In this document: positions 25,685 through 35,109 of the stretch, in pieces | Numbering within the stretch: the first letter of the stretch is position 1 | How the letters are laid out: each line of letters opens with the position of its first letter | Assembly (NCBI GenBank): GCA_017416145.1 | Contig: JAFQDD010000004.1 | Coordinates: 42,429 to 106,428, forward strand | Source: Spirochaetaceae bacterium | GTDB lineage: Bacteria > Spirochaetota > Spirochaetia > Treponematales > Treponemataceae | DNA: 64,000 bases | Reading direction: 5' to 3' | Translations under genes and position numbers: made by a program | Notes under the pieces: model-generated | What the model saw: only the letters and a program-made list of their open reading frames with translations | Told to the model about the DNA's origin: nothing | Database searches by the model: none

Positions 25685-26470
25685 ATGGCTATTATTGAAA
25701 ATATTTCAACATTAGAAAACAGTAACGCAACATTGAGCGTTACTTTGTATCAAAATCACTTAAAAAAAGATGGATCTTACTTTGCAAGAGTAAGTCGTAA
25801 CACAGCAACATTTAATAATGTAATTTCTGAAATTGCAGAAGAAAACAAGGGACTTGACCCTCACCTTTTGCAATATTCGGCAATTCTGATTCAAAAGAAA
25901 ATCTTAAAAATGCTTGAGCAAGGAAAAGCTGTAAACATTCTTGACCTTGGCACTATGTACATTGCAATGAAATGTTCTGCAAAGGGCAAAAATGATGTTT
26001 CTAACAACGGAAAATTTTGCATAAAATTTTCTCCAACACAAATTGCTCAAGACACAGTTAATTCCTTGAATGTTGATAAAGTGGTCTATGTTGATAACAA
26101 TCCAGAAATCACAACAATCACAGATTTATCAACTGGAAAAACTGACCAAACAATTTCAAAAGGAAAACCTGTGGCAATTTTTGGAAGCAAACTAAAATTG
26201 GGAAGTTCTGGTTCAGGAATCTACTTTGCTCCGGCAACAGACCCAACAGCAGACGGCGAACTTAGCTTTGATTTAGACGAATCAACATGGATTTCGGTTT
26301 CCAAAGAAACAATTTTTAGAAACAAACCTGCAGAATTAAACTTCTTTGTTCCAGAAACCCTTGAATCAGAAAAATCTTACTGCATTATCATCAAAACAAA
26401 CTATCTTTCAAACACACAATCCCGAAAAGATTTTGTTGAAACTGTCAGTAGTCCAATTACAGTAATGTAA
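25685..26470 (+). CDS. DUF4469 protein with HU-like N-terminal domain
   Basis: A 261-residue protein. Residues 1-125 resemble an HU/IHF-like DNA-binding fold (LKKDGSYFARVSRNTATFNNVISEIAEENKG), and residues 150-255 match DUF4469, a beta-rich domain. This pairing is known mainly in Bacteroidetes and spirochaetes, with unknown function. The ATG follows AAGGATGGTAGA, a moderate site. It is a single gene, with a GC-rich inverted repeat after the stop. Confidence 0.8.
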   Translation: MAIIENISTLENSNATLSVTLYQNHLKKDGSYFARVSRNTATFNNVISEIAEENKGLDPHLLQYSAILIQKKILKMLEQGKAVNILDLGTMYIAMKCSAKGKNDVSNNGKFCIKFSPTQIAQDTVNSLNVDKVVYVDNNPEITTITDLSTGKTDQTISKGKPVAIFGSKLKLGSSGSGIYFAPATDPTADGELSFDLDESTWISVSKETIFRNKPAELNFFVPETLESEKSYCIIIKTNYLSNTQSRKDFVETVSSPITVM

Positions 26471-26473
26471 AAG

Positions 26474-26524
26474 GTTTCCCACCCCAATTTTTTGGCACAT
26501 AGCCGAAGATTTGGGGTGGGAGTT
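26474..26524 (+). terminator. Terminator after the DUF4469 gene
   Basis: A 10-bp stem, CCCACCCCAA (26478-26487) with TTGGGGTGGG (26511-26520). The trailing T-run is weak, so it may act bidirectionally for the convergent Fic operon. Confidence 0.7.
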
Positions 26525-26547
26525 TATTCGATTAGAAATTCTTTTAA

Positions 26548-26634
26548 TTACTTATTTATATCAATAATCTTCCAGTTTCCACCATTTGATGAATCTTTTA
26601 AAATATCGTAAATTGTCATAAGTTTTTTCTCCAT
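26548..26634 (-). CDS. Possible remnant or very small protein
   Basis: A 28-codon frame from an ATG at 26634 to TAA at 26548, MEKKLMTIYDILKDSS..., that is open further upstream without a start. It ends shortly after the Fic gene on the same strand. It may be a gene fragment; no family is recognised. Confidence 0.2.
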   Translation of the reverse strand: MEKKLMTIYDILKDSSNGGNWKIIDINK

Positions 26635-26708
26635 TGATTCTTTCAGTTCTATCAAATTATTTTTTTGTAATTCTATTATACATCAAGTCAGTAAAATTGT
26701 TCTATTAT

Positions 26709-27692
26709 TTATTCCAACACTTCCCAACGTCCGTTTTTATCTGCACCAACACGTTTTAATAAACCGTTTTCTTGCAGTCTTTTCATGTTTTGAATAATGC
26801 TCTTTCTTGAAAGTCCAATAATTTGAGCAAGTTCTTCTTGGGTAACAAAAGGATTCTCTTTTATTACATCCAAAATCTTTTGTTGATTTACAGTAACCTT
26901 TACAGATACCTTTGCAGTAACCTTTTTTTCAGTTTCTATAATTTCTTCAATAGTTTTAAGAAGCAAAGAAAGTATAAATTCTATAAAACTTGAAGAATCA
27001 GCCTCTTTATCACTAGAATTTAATGCATTGTAATATTCTGATTGATTTTCTTTTATTAAAGTTTCTACAGGAATCCAAGCAAAAACTTCTTTCCATTCCT
27101 TTAAAATTACAGTTTGCCACAGTCGTCCCATTCTGCCATTTCCATCTTGAAAAGGATGGATAAATTCAAATTCATAGTGAAATACACAGCTTTTTATAAG
27201 TGGATGAACCTCGCTTGTTTTTAACCAATTAAATAAATCAGCCATTAAAAGTGGCACTCTATCTGCAGGAGGAGCTAAATGAACAACTTGATTTCCATCA
27301 AAAATTCCAACACCTTCATTTCTGTATTTACCATTATGACTAACCAAGTCTTGCATCATAAGAGAATGCGCTTTTAGCAAGTCTTTTTCATCGTAAGGAT
27401 TAAGCGTTAAAAGAAGTTCATAGGCTTGAATAGCATTTTTTACTTCTTGAATTTCATTTGGGCTACCTAAAACTCGTTTGCCATCAATAATTGCAGTTAT
27501 TTGTTCTATGGTTAAAGAATTGTTTTCTATTGCAAGTGAGGAATGAATTGTTTTTATACGATTTTCTTTTCGCAGCTTAACTTGATGAGGACTATTTTCA
27601 AGAGAGTTGATTTCACCAATCTTTTCTGAAATACGAGAAATGTAATCAATTATTTTTGATGTAATTTTAAATGGTGGTTGGTATGATTCCAT
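26709..27692 (-). CDS. Fic-family AMP transferase with C-terminal HTH
   Basis: A 327-residue protein. The Fic motif is complete, HPFQDGNGRMGR, with the catalytic histidine at 179; these enzymes usually transfer AMP to proteins. An N-terminal inhibitory motif (S52...E56-N57 in HSSLAIENN) of the self-regulating class II/III type is present. Residues 265-325 form a winged helix (KILDVIKENPFVTQEELAQIIGLSRKSI), as in many chromosomal Fic proteins. It begins 3 bp after the kinase stop, so the two genes are co-expressed. Confidence 0.92.
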   Translation of the reverse strand: MESYQPPFKITSKIIDYISRISEKIGEINSLENSPHQVKLRKENRIKTIHSSLAIENNSLTIEQITAIIDGKRVLGSPNEIQEVKNAIQAYELLLTLNPYDEKDLLKAHSLMMQDLVSHNGKYRNEGVGIFDGNQVVHLAPPADRVPLLMADLFNWLKTSEVHPLIKSCVFHYEFEFIHPFQDGNGRMGRLWQTVILKEWKEVFAWIPVETLIKENQSEYYNALNSSDKEADSSSFIEFILSLLLKTIEEIIETEKKVTAKVSVKVTVNQQKILDVIKENPFVTQEELAQIIGLSRKSIIQNMKRLQENGLLKRVGADKNGRWEVLE

Positions 27693-27695
27693 GGT

Positions 27696-28907
27696 TTAGA
27701 CCTCGTTTATATTGCTAAAACTATTTCTTTCTAATTCACTACAACATTGCTTTACAGCAGTTTCAAGTTCCTTAAGTGTTTGAAATCTTTTAGATTCATC
27801 TGGATTTGTTCCTTGTTCCATGAATTTTCTAACATGAACATTACTAATTTTAGCCCAATTACTTTTTCCTGTTAATATATAAGTAAACAATAATGTTATG
27901 GCATATAGTTCATGCACTAATTTATAATTTGTAAAACCTTCTATTTTCAATGCAGGGTCATTTAGTCCACCCTTTACCTCAGTATTTTCTGATGTCAATT
28001 CGCTGTTAAGAATTTTTACTAAACCAAAATCAGATAATTTAACCACTAGAGTATCATCATATACATTCAAAAGTACATTATTAAAGTTTATATCTCGATG
28101 GTAAATATTTTTTGAATGTATGTATTCATATGCACGAAGTAATTGTATAATTATTTTCATGCGCTCTTGTAATGTAATAGAAGAATTATGATTGCTTATA
28201 TATTTATCTAAACTATAATCCATTAATTCCATTATGTATTCTTTTTTTTCTTCATTATACGAATATACTTCAACTATATAAGGTGAATGAAGTGATTTCA
28301 TTACATCAAATTCCCTTTTAAAACGTTGAAGTTCTTTTTCATCTAAATCATTTTTTGCTCTTTTTAAAGCAAAGTTTTTATTATAAAAGGAGTCTGTAAA
28401 ACTAAAAACCTTTGCATAGGAGCCTTCTCCAATAGGATGCAAGTTTGCAACTACAGGCTGATTACTATCACTAATAACAATTGATCTTGAAAGATGGAAA
28501 ATCGGTTCTACATAATATAAAAGTATTTTTTCCATATTTGAAGGAATTGAACTACCGCCACTATTAGATAAAAAATCCCTACACTTTTTTATTAGTTTAT
28601 CATAGTAATCATCAATAGAAAATGCCCATTCAGTACCCTTCAAATATCCTTGAAGTGAAATAGTCATTTCAATAATAAAAATCAAATCTCTACTAGGATC
28701 AGCCCAAAAGTGTGCAGTATTATCCCTTGTTGGAAGTCTTTCATTCATTGTTCCAAAAAGATTTATAAATCCACCGTGAAGCCATGTAAAAATTGTTTTT
28801 ATTCTTTCATTGTTTATATCCTTATATAAACTTTCATATTCAATACTTGTAATTCCTTGAGCAGATAAATCTCGTATGTTTGCTTCTAAGATATTATTAA
28901 TATTCAT
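27696..28907 (-). CDS. Hanks-type Ser/Thr protein kinase
   Basis: A 403-residue protein. Residues 1-150 form an unrecognised N-terminal domain. The kinase runs from about 155 to 395: glycine loop IGEGSYAKVF (159-168), the ATP-contacting lysine 182 in ALKR, the catalytic loop YHRDINFNN with Asp272 and Asn277, and DFG at 293-295. No membrane segment or PASTA repeat is present, so it is cytosolic rather than a cell-wall sensor. It lies directly upstream of the Fic gene, a pairing that suggests a two-enzyme modification module. Confidence 0.9.
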   Translation of the reverse strand: MNINNILEANIRDLSAQGITSIEYESLYKDINNERIKTIFTWLHGGFINLFGTMNERLPTRDNTAHFWADPSRDLIFIIEMTISLQGYLKGTEWAFSIDDYYDKLIKKCRDFLSNSGGSSIPSNMEKILLYYVEPIFHLSRSIVISDSNQPVVANLHPIGEGSYAKVFSFTDSFYNKNFALKRAKNDLDEKELQRFKREFDVMKSLHSPYIVEVYSYNEEKKEYIMELMDYSLDKYISNHNSSITLQERMKIIIQLLRAYEYIHSKNIYHRDINFNNVLLNVYDDTLVVKLSDFGLVKILNSELTSENTEVKGGLNDPALKIEGFTNYKLVHELYAITLLFTYILTGKSNWAKISNVHVRKFMEQGTNPDESKRFQTLKELETAVKQCCSELERNSFSNINEV

Positions 28908-28955
28908 TTTCTATCGAGTTTCTCCATCTTACTGTTCATAATTTTTTTTCTAGCA

Positions 28956-29171
28956 TTAACATAATTCATTCATATCAACTTTATACCCAATCACTTTCAA
29001 TTCTCTTAATAAATCAATTTTCCAATTACTCGTATCAGTATATACAAAACTCGATAAATCAGATGGCATTTCAACATCGTTATCAGTTAAAATATCAATA
29101 CTATTTCTACCGAGTTTCCCCATAAAATAACCGGTTTCTAAGACAATATTTTGTCTAGCACGAAAATTATC
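28956..29171 (-). pseudogene. C-terminal remnant of a TIR-like nucleotide-binding protein
   Basis: A 71-codon open frame, without a start and with an upstream in-frame stop, encodes RARQNIVLETGYFMGKLGRNS near its N-terminus. This is the signature of the TIR-like domain of predicted nucleotide-binding proteins (PF10137 type), effectors in some CBASS-like systems. Only the last third of the domain remains, so the gene is dead. Confidence 0.6.
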
Positions 29172-29267
29172 TTTTTTCCTTATCTATCCAAATATTCCAG
29201 TAATTGTGCAGTTGCTTTACAACATCCTTAATTACTTAACCTTCTATGCAAAATATCAGAATATTGT

Positions 29268-30385
29268 CTATTCATCCCTATTTTCAACACAAATTTGAAT
29301 TTTATCTGTTATTTTATAGATATCCAATAATTGCTTTGCATAAATTCTTGCCCTCTCAGAACTTAAAGAGCCTTCTGAATAAAATTCGGTATTTCCAATT
29401 TTTTTTGGTTCAACAAGAAAATTTTTGTTTATGGTTATTATAGGATCCTTTTGTTTTTTGTCATATTTATTAGAAGCTTTGTGTATAATGTTATCTTGAA
29501 CAATTTGTTTGAATTTTTCAGAATTTAACTCATAGGCTATTCTACAAAATTCATTAAAATAACATCTCCAAGATTTTATATCCAAAATATTATTATCATA
29601 AATTACATATTTAACATCAGAACCATTCATATTGGTTGTTATATCTGAGGCAGGATATAATCCATTCTCAAATTCAGTAGCCATTAAAGGAACTGTTCTT
29701 TTTAACGGTGCCGTAATTGCGTTACAGGCCCTTTTTGCTAAATCTTCATTTCTTTTCTTTATTTGTTCCTCTTTCCATTCTAAATTACAAGAAACTTCTT
29801 TTGTAACATTAAACTGAACTAATTTGATAAATTCTAATTTTTCATTCCAAGGTTTATTAGAGTTTGATGAATTATATCCTTGAGACATTATTCCTAAATT
29901 ACCTATGCAGTTTAAGTATTTTTCATATATTTCATATGATTTTAGATCTCCACCATAATTTTCTTTCCACCAAGGAGTTAGTGTTTGAGGCATAAAATGT
30001 TCAACAGTAATTTCTTCTAGAGGGACACCTATATTTTTTGTTTCAAATTCTTCGATTTTTCTCAACAACACTTTTCCTTATCTTTAAAATCTGAATCTTT
30101 TTCACAATCTCTGATAGCACAAAGAAGTAAAACAATAGTACTTATTCTTTGTTGCCCATCTACTAATATAAGTTCTTGAAATTCTGCTCCATTATTTTCG
30201 CCAAAATAATAAACCACATTACCTAAATAATGCGTTTTTTTCTTATAGTAGGCTTTTTCTATATCATGAAATAATTCCTCGCATTGCTTTTTTGACCATT
30301 CATAATTTCTTTGAAATGGAGGAATTATAAAAACTTTATCTAATCCACCAATAAAACTTAATACATTTGTTTCACTTGCCTTCAT
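29268..30385 (-). pseudogene. Internally deleted DUF262/DUF1524 (GmrSD-like) gene
   Basis: The 5' part (30385-30062) encodes 107 residues of a DUF262 domain, including IPPFQRNYEW and the LVDGQQRISTI motif. The 3' part (30071-29268) encodes the DUF1524 end with a putative HNH-type motif VEHFMPQTL. The two frames overlap by a few bases out of register, and the 200 or so residues that usually separate the domains are missing. The full-length relative at 48870-50678 is 602 residues. It is a decayed modification-dependent restriction gene. Confidence 0.75.
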
Positions 30386-30474
30386 TTGAAATCCCTGCTA
30401 AATATATTGTTAATAATATTTTATCATATTTTTAATTTTCGACATATATACAAATTATTTTTTTTATTTCCCCC

Positions 30475-31038
30475 TCACATCTCCCCGCACCAAGCCACAT
30501 TCCACTTTCCGCCGCGACGCTCAAAAATGGCCACGTTATCCACAGGAAAATCTTCCACAAGATTCAATTCATTCATCACCTGCAATGCGGCAACCGAAGC
30601 TCCAGAAGGAATGTCTCTGTTTGCCACTGTCAAATGTGGCGTAAAAGGTCTTTTGTCTTTTTTTGTACACCCAGGAGCCGCCTTCAAAACCGCCCCAAGG
30701 ACTTTGTCTCGCAATTTATTCCAGTTTTCGTTTGGAATCACCTTTGCAAAAATCGTTCTGTCGCCAAATGCATCAAAGTTTTCAATGTGGCCATCAAATT
30801 TCAGCTCACTCCCCGCCAAAATCACTTCTTTTTCAATAGCCATTGCCAAATCCTTTGTAGAAAATTCCTCTGGCAAATGAAAAGGTGGCACCAAAGTCAC
30901 GTGAATAGGCGTTCCATACCCAGACTTGCATCCGTAAGCTTCGTTCATATATCGTCTGCAATCTTCCAGCGTGGCCCTAATATCCTCTGGAACCAAAACC
31001 CCAATAAAATGTGTCTGTTGAATAAAATCTGTTTTCAT
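30475..31038 (-). CDS. 2'-5' RNA ligase family (2H phosphoesterase)
   Basis: A 187-residue protein with the two H-x-T motifs of the 2H superfamily: HVTLVPPF near residues 46-53 and HLTVANRD near 134-141. Length and motif spacing match the LigT/ThpR family, which acts as cyclic phosphodiesterase or ligase on RNA 2',3' ends. The local base composition is less AT-rich than the neighbours, suggesting a different origin from the surrounding defence genes. Single gene. Confidence 0.88.
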   Translation of the reverse strand: MKTDFIQQTHFIGVLVPEDIRATLEDCRRYMNEAYGCKSGYGTPIHVTLVPPFHLPEEFSTKDLAMAIEKEVILAGSELKFDGHIENFDAFGDRTIFAKVIPNENWNKLRDKVLGAVLKAAPGCTKKDKRPFTPHLTVANRDIPSGASVAALQVMNELNLVEDFPVDNVAIFERRGGKWNVAWCGEM

Positions 31039-31099
31039 ACATAAATAATCTATATTGTAAAAGTAAAGTTGTAAATATAAAGGAAAACCTTCCTTGTCT

Positions 31100-31136
31100 A
31101 AAAAAAAAGCTTCTCTAGCCTAAACTAAAGAAGCTC
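31100..31136 (-). terminator. Terminator upstream of the 2H gene
   Basis: Arms AGCTTCTCTAG / CTAAAGAAGCT, followed on the minus strand by nine T. It lies 180 bp after the ATPase stop at 31315; the space between holds a short signal-peptide-like frame on the plus strand (31151-31246) that I regard as a remnant. Confidence 0.7.
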
Positions 31137-31314
31137 ACAAGACTTAGTTGATGGTGAAAAATATGAACTATAAAAAACTTTTATTTATTACAACTTTTAC
31201 TATTTTTAGCATAGCAATAAATTATTGCTTTTCCTCTTTATCTTGATTCAATTATGACAATTGCAGTTACAGCTCTTTGTGGCTTTTTTGTATAGAATTG
31301 TAAGAAAAATAATT

Positions 31315-32652
31315 TTATAACTTTGATAAATATTCATTTATTTTTGCAACACAGTACAATGGAATATTTATCAACTTATAGGGTTTTCTACCAATTGGGG
31401 TAATATTTTCTTCAACTGAATATTCACCACTAAAAAGTCTAACTGCAATTTTTACTTCTGAATTATCTATAAAAGAATGTAGGGATTTTAAGGTTCCAGC
31501 TTTTCCACTTTTTACTTCAATAGGAATAACTTCTCCATCAAAAATCGTTAAAAAATCAACTTCTGCATTTGATTGTTTTTTTTCACGAGTCCAAAACAAA
31601 GGAATTTCAAAATTGGTAGAGTTAGCAATAATTTCTTGCCCAACAATTTGTTCTGCTAAGCGACCATTGTAAATTTCACTTAATGAATCATCTTTGTAAT
31701 ATAATCCTGTTATTTTTAGTGCATGATTCATTAAACCCGAATCTAAAAATTGTAGATGTGGCTTTAATTTAAAATCAGGAAAAAGCGGAATTGTTGCAGT
31801 TGTAATGGGATATCGTAAATATAAAATCATTGCTCGTTCTAAAGTTCTTAAAGAGGAAGAAATTTCTTTTGACTTATATCCTGAATTTCCAAAATTTTCA
31901 AAAGTAATTCGATTCCCAACTTCAAAAGGAACTGTTTCTATAACATGTCGAATAATTGTTGTTTCATTTGTGTTTTTAGCATATTTTGAAACATCATCTT
32001 TGTAGGAAGAAATAAGAGAATTATAAACTTTTGCAACTTGCAAAAAATCTTTTGTTTCTTTATATCGTAGAACGGCTTCTGGCATTCCTCCAACAAAAAT
32101 GTACAATCTAAATAATTCAAGCATTTTTTTATGTGCAAAAGACGGAATTGGAATTGAATTTAATAGATCTATTGCTTGATTTTCTTCCATAGCTAACAAA
32201 AATTCTTCAAAAGTCATTGGAAATAAATACTTATATTCTACGCGTCCCACAGGAAAACTAATTTTATGAACATCCATCATTATTTCTAACAATGAACCTG
32301 CCCCTATAACAAAAATCTCTGGTAATTCTTCAAAAAAATAACGCATTTGCATAACTGCATTTGGAGAATTTTGTATTTCGTCAATAAAAAGAAGGGTCTT
32401 TTCTTTTGGTGAAGTATTTTTTTCAAAACAAATCATTTGAAAAACTTCTTTTATATTGTTATTATTCTCAAATAATTTTTTATCACTCTCTTTTTCAAGA
32501 TTTAAGTAAATGTAAGTATCAAATTCTTTAGAAAACTGATTTATAACAGTAGTTTTTCCAGTTTGCCTTGCACCTCTCAAAACAAGAGGTTTTCTAAAGG
32601 GAGAGTCTTTCCATTCTTGAAGTTCTTTTTGTATTTTTCTATAAAATCCCAT
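31315..32652 (-). CDS. DUF4143 AAA-type ATPase (copy 2)
   Basis: A 445-residue protein from the ATG at 32652 after TAAGGAAA. Walker A is RGARQTGKTT near residues 28-37, Walker B LLFIDEIQNSP near 84-94, then GAGSLLEIMM, and the C-terminal DUF4143 half carries NAEVDFLTIFDGEVIPIEVKSG, a nuclease-like D...E-V-K. It is most similar in layout to copies 1, 3 and 4 of this window. It lies immediately after a set of 33-bp repeats that may hold its promoter. Confidence 0.9.
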   Translation of the reverse strand: MGFYRKIQKELQEWKDSPFRKPLVLRGARQTGKTTVINQFSKEFDTYIYLNLEKESDKKLFENNNNIKEVFQMICFEKNTSPKEKTLLFIDEIQNSPNAVMQMRYFFEELPEIFVIGAGSLLEIMMDVHKISFPVGRVEYKYLFPMTFEEFLLAMEENQAIDLLNSIPIPSFAHKKMLELFRLYIFVGGMPEAVLRYKETKDFLQVAKVYNSLISSYKDDVSKYAKNTNETTIIRHVIETVPFEVGNRITFENFGNSGYKSKEISSSLRTLERAMILYLRYPITTATIPLFPDFKLKPHLQFLDSGLMNHALKITGLYYKDDSLSEIYNGRLAEQIVGQEIIANSTNFEIPLFWTREKKQSNAEVDFLTIFDGEVIPIEVKSGKAGTLKSLHSFIDNSEVKIAVRLFSGEYSVEENITPIGRKPYKLINIPLYCVAKINEYLSKL

Positions 32653-32670
32653 ATTTTCCTTATCATTTTT

Positions 32671-32790
32671 ACACAAAGTCAACCCAAATTTATTAGAATT
32701 TTAACACAAAGTCAAGTCAATTTTTACAATTTTCAGCACAAAGTCAGGGCAATTTTAATAAGATTTGAACCTAAAGTAAGGGCAGTTTAA
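32671..32790. repeat. Four degenerate ~33-bp direct repeats
   Basis: Cores of the form (A)CACAAAGTC followed by a C/A-rich and T-rich tail start at 32671, 32704, 32736 and 32769, a spacing of 33, 32 and 33 bp. On the minus strand each contains TTGACTTTGTG, so the copy nearest the ATPase gene offers a -35-like box. Three helical turns per unit suggests a phased protein-binding array. Confidence 0.6.
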
Positions 32791-32834
32791 AAACCATTCC
32801 CTGCGTTACCCAGAAATTTTAACTTGATATTTTT

Positions 32835-34382
32835 CTACATCGTAAACAACTTCACTTTTTCGGTTTTGCCACGAATGTCCGCCTCATCTACAAACACAAA
32901 ATCATTTTGCCCTGCAGAATTTTCGCCAACTACAGAATCTAAAATCAGCTGACAAGTGCTTTCCGAAATAAGCAAATCTTTTTGGTAAGATTTACAAAGA
33001 CTTTCTATGCGGCTGGCGGTATTCACTGTGTCCCCAATTACTGTGTATTCTATGCGATTTTCTGCCCCAATGTTACCGGCCAAAACGTCACCAGAATGTA
33101 AGCCAATTCCAAAAGCAATTTGAGGAAAATCACTTCCTTCCAATTTTTTGTTCAAAGCAGCAAGTGCCACTCTCATTTCCATAGCCGCATTAAAAGCATC
33201 CAAAGCGTGATTTTCTGATTTTACAGGAGCGCCAAAAATTCCCATTACAGCGTCCCCAATATATTTGTTAATAATTCCATGATTTTTAGAAATGCACTTT
33301 TCCATTTCTGTAAAATATTTATTCAACAAAGAAACAACTTTTTCTGGACTCATAGATTCAGACATTGCGGTAAAATTTCTAATATCACAAAACATAATTG
33401 TAACATTTCTAGTTTCACCACCAAGAGCCACGTTCCCTTTTAAAAGATAATCTCGCACATTTGGATCAACAATTTTTCCAAAAGTAGAACGCATGAATTC
33501 TTTTTCTTTGATAGATTCCGTCATATCATTAAAAGCGTCGCTTAAAATCCCCATTTCATCATTGGAAACTATATCTAATTTTGAATCGTAATTCCCTTTT
33601 TTAATTTTTATAGTTTGTGCCGTCAACTTTTTCAAGGGAATCGTAAAAAGTCGCATAAAAGTAATAGTTAGAGCAAGACCACTAAAAAGCAAAATCACAG
33701 CAGTTTTTACAGTATCAAAATTGATTTCAAGCCCATTATTCAAATGAACCGAAATAAACGAAGAAAGCAAAAACACAATAGGGAAAAAGCAAATTGATAT
33801 AAAGAAAACTATGAACATCAAGCCCAAAGAAAGATTTTTAATGCCAGGAACTTTTGTAACTTCTCCAGCTGGAAAAATCTTTGGTAAAACCGCCAACCGA
33901 TTTACAGTTTCCAAAACCAAGTAGGAAATTACAAAGGTAAAAATCCCTTCCATAGTTAAAAACAAAACTGATGTAAAAAATATAAAACCTATTTGAATCC
34001 CCAAAACAATTTTTGCATACAACAAAAATATTAATTCTGTTAGAAAATTGAACACCCAGCCAAAAGAACCAACAACCGAAAACTTTAATGGCAAATTTAT
34101 GATTTTTCGAGCAACTTCTTCATCACTTTTTGCTCTTAAAAAAGAAAAACAATGTTTTACGCAAATTGCAGAAGGCACAAAAAAGCAAAGAAAAGTTAAA
34201 ATGGTGATAATCACATTGTGGTCATCTGTAAAAGCAATCCATTTTATCATGCTACCTTCTTCAATAGTTGGAAAATCCATAGCCATTGGAAAAAGCATTC
34301 CCATTAAATTGGCAAATAAAACACTAGCAAAGTAAATCAAAGAAATCTTGAAACAATATTTTTTATTGATATTTGAAATCAT
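32835..34382 (-). CDS. Adenylate/guanylate cyclase with HAMP domain
   Basis: A 515-residue protein from the ATG at 34382. The first 260 residues hold about six hydrophobic segments, followed by a HAMP linker (IPLKKLTAQTIKIKKGNYDSKLDIVSNDEMGILSDAFNDM) and a class III cyclase domain: VTIMFCDIRNFTAMSE supplies the first metal-binding aspartate, KYIGDAVMGIFGAP the second, and IEYTVIGDTVNTASRIE the substrate-binding part. It makes cyclic nucleotide in response to a membrane signal. Class III cyclases of this form are frequent in Treponema. Ends with a KVKLFTM tail. Confidence 0.93.
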   Translation of the reverse strand: MISNINKKYCFKISLIYFASVLFANLMGMLFPMAMDFPTIEEGSMIKWIAFTDDHNVIITILTFLCFFVPSAICVKHCFSFLRAKSDEEVARKIINLPLKFSVVGSFGWVFNFLTELIFLLYAKIVLGIQIGFIFFTSVLFLTMEGIFTFVISYLVLETVNRLAVLPKIFPAGEVTKVPGIKNLSLGLMFIVFFISICFFPIVFLLSSFISVHLNNGLEINFDTVKTAVILLFSGLALTITFMRLFTIPLKKLTAQTIKIKKGNYDSKLDIVSNDEMGILSDAFNDMTESIKEKEFMRSTFGKIVDPNVRDYLLKGNVALGGETRNVTIMFCDIRNFTAMSESMSPEKVVSLLNKYFTEMEKCISKNHGIINKYIGDAVMGIFGAPVKSENHALDAFNAAMEMRVALAALNKKLEGSDFPQIAFGIGLHSGDVLAGNIGAENRIEYTVIGDTVNTASRIESLCKSYQKDLLISESTCQLILDSVVGENSAGQNDFVFVDEADIRGKTEKVKLFTM

Positions 34383-34485
34383 AAAAAAGGCCTCTTGGTT
34401 TTTGTTCACAAAAAAATTATACAATTTATATAAAAATTTTGCCAATTATTCTTTTAGATAATCCTCGATTTCTTTTCCTATGTAC

Positions 34486-34815
34486 CTATTTCTTTTCGTC
34501 AAAAAACCGTTTGCTTACACTCTGAATAGTTTTTGTAACTTCTTCTGAAATTGTTTTTATAAAAACTTCATCAGTAATGTTTCTATTTATTTCATTTTCA
34601 TTATCTTGAAAAAAATATGAAACTGGAACTTCAAAAAAAGTGGAAAATCTAGCTAAAGTCTCAGGGGAAACCCATTTTTTACAATTTTCTATATCATTGA
34701 TAAATGTGAAAGCCATTTGTATTTCATTTGACAATTTTAATTGTGATAATCCTCGTTGTTTTCTGATTTTTTTTAGATTATCTGCAAAAATCTGGCGTAT
34801 TTCCATTTCTTCCAT
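34486..34815 (-). CDS. XRE-family regulator
   Basis: A 109-residue protein with a Cro/C1 helix-turn-helix at residues 6-65 (ADNLKKIRKQRGLSQLKLSNEIQMAFTFINDIENCKKWVSPETL). It is divergent from the plus-strand operon beginning at 34925, and the intervening region carries four copies of a 9-bp motif, so it is the likely repressor of both directions. Confidence 0.9.
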   Translation of the reverse strand: MEEMEIRQIFADNLKKIRKQRGLSQLKLSNEIQMAFTFINDIENCKKWVSPETLARFSTFFEVPVSYFFQDNENEINRNITDEVFIKTISEEVTKTIQSVSKRFFDEKK

Positions 34816-34826
34816 AAAACACCACT

Positions 34827-34910
34827 CTATTAGATTATAATATCATTACACTAATAGATTGACTTTTTAACAAAAATCTAATAGAGTATAACTATATATC
34901 GCTATTAGAT
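34827..34910. promoter_or_regulatory. Four operator-like CTATTAGAT sites
   Basis: CTATTAGAT occurs at 34827-34835 and 34902-34910, its inverse ATCTAATAG at 34876-34884, and a CTAATAGAT variant at 34851-34859. All lie in the 109-bp divergent promoter region next to the XRE gene. They are probably its binding sites. Confidence 0.75.
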
Positions 34911-34924
34911 TATAGGAGAGTAAT

Positions 34925-35095
34925 ATGGCTAGATATCAACTTACAGTACAAAGAATCCAAAATGGGAAAATAATTTCTACAGCTGGATTTTCTGTCGATG
35001 CAAATTCCGTAACAGAAGCAAAAAACAAATTTAATGCAAATCATCCACCATCAAACTCATACAAATATAAAATTATTTCTTGTGTAAAAAAATAA
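34925..35095 (+). CDS. Small protein of the XRE-controlled operon
   Basis: A 56-residue protein beginning MARYQLTVQRIQNGKI, preceded by a TAGGAG ribosome site. It is too short for most gene callers. The sequence alternates beta-like and polar segments; no family is recognised. It is the first gene after the operator array, 14 bp before the small membrane protein gene. Confidence 0.7.
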   Translation: MARYQLTVQRIQNGKIISTAGFSVDANSVTEAKNKFNANHPPSNSYKYKIISCVKK

Positions 35096-35109
35096 CTTTA
35101 GGAAACAAT

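Noticed and set aside
31151..31246. Small secreted protein gene on the plus strand
   Set aside because: A signal-peptide-like frame of about 31 codons ends without a mature part and has no clear ribosome site; probably a remnant.
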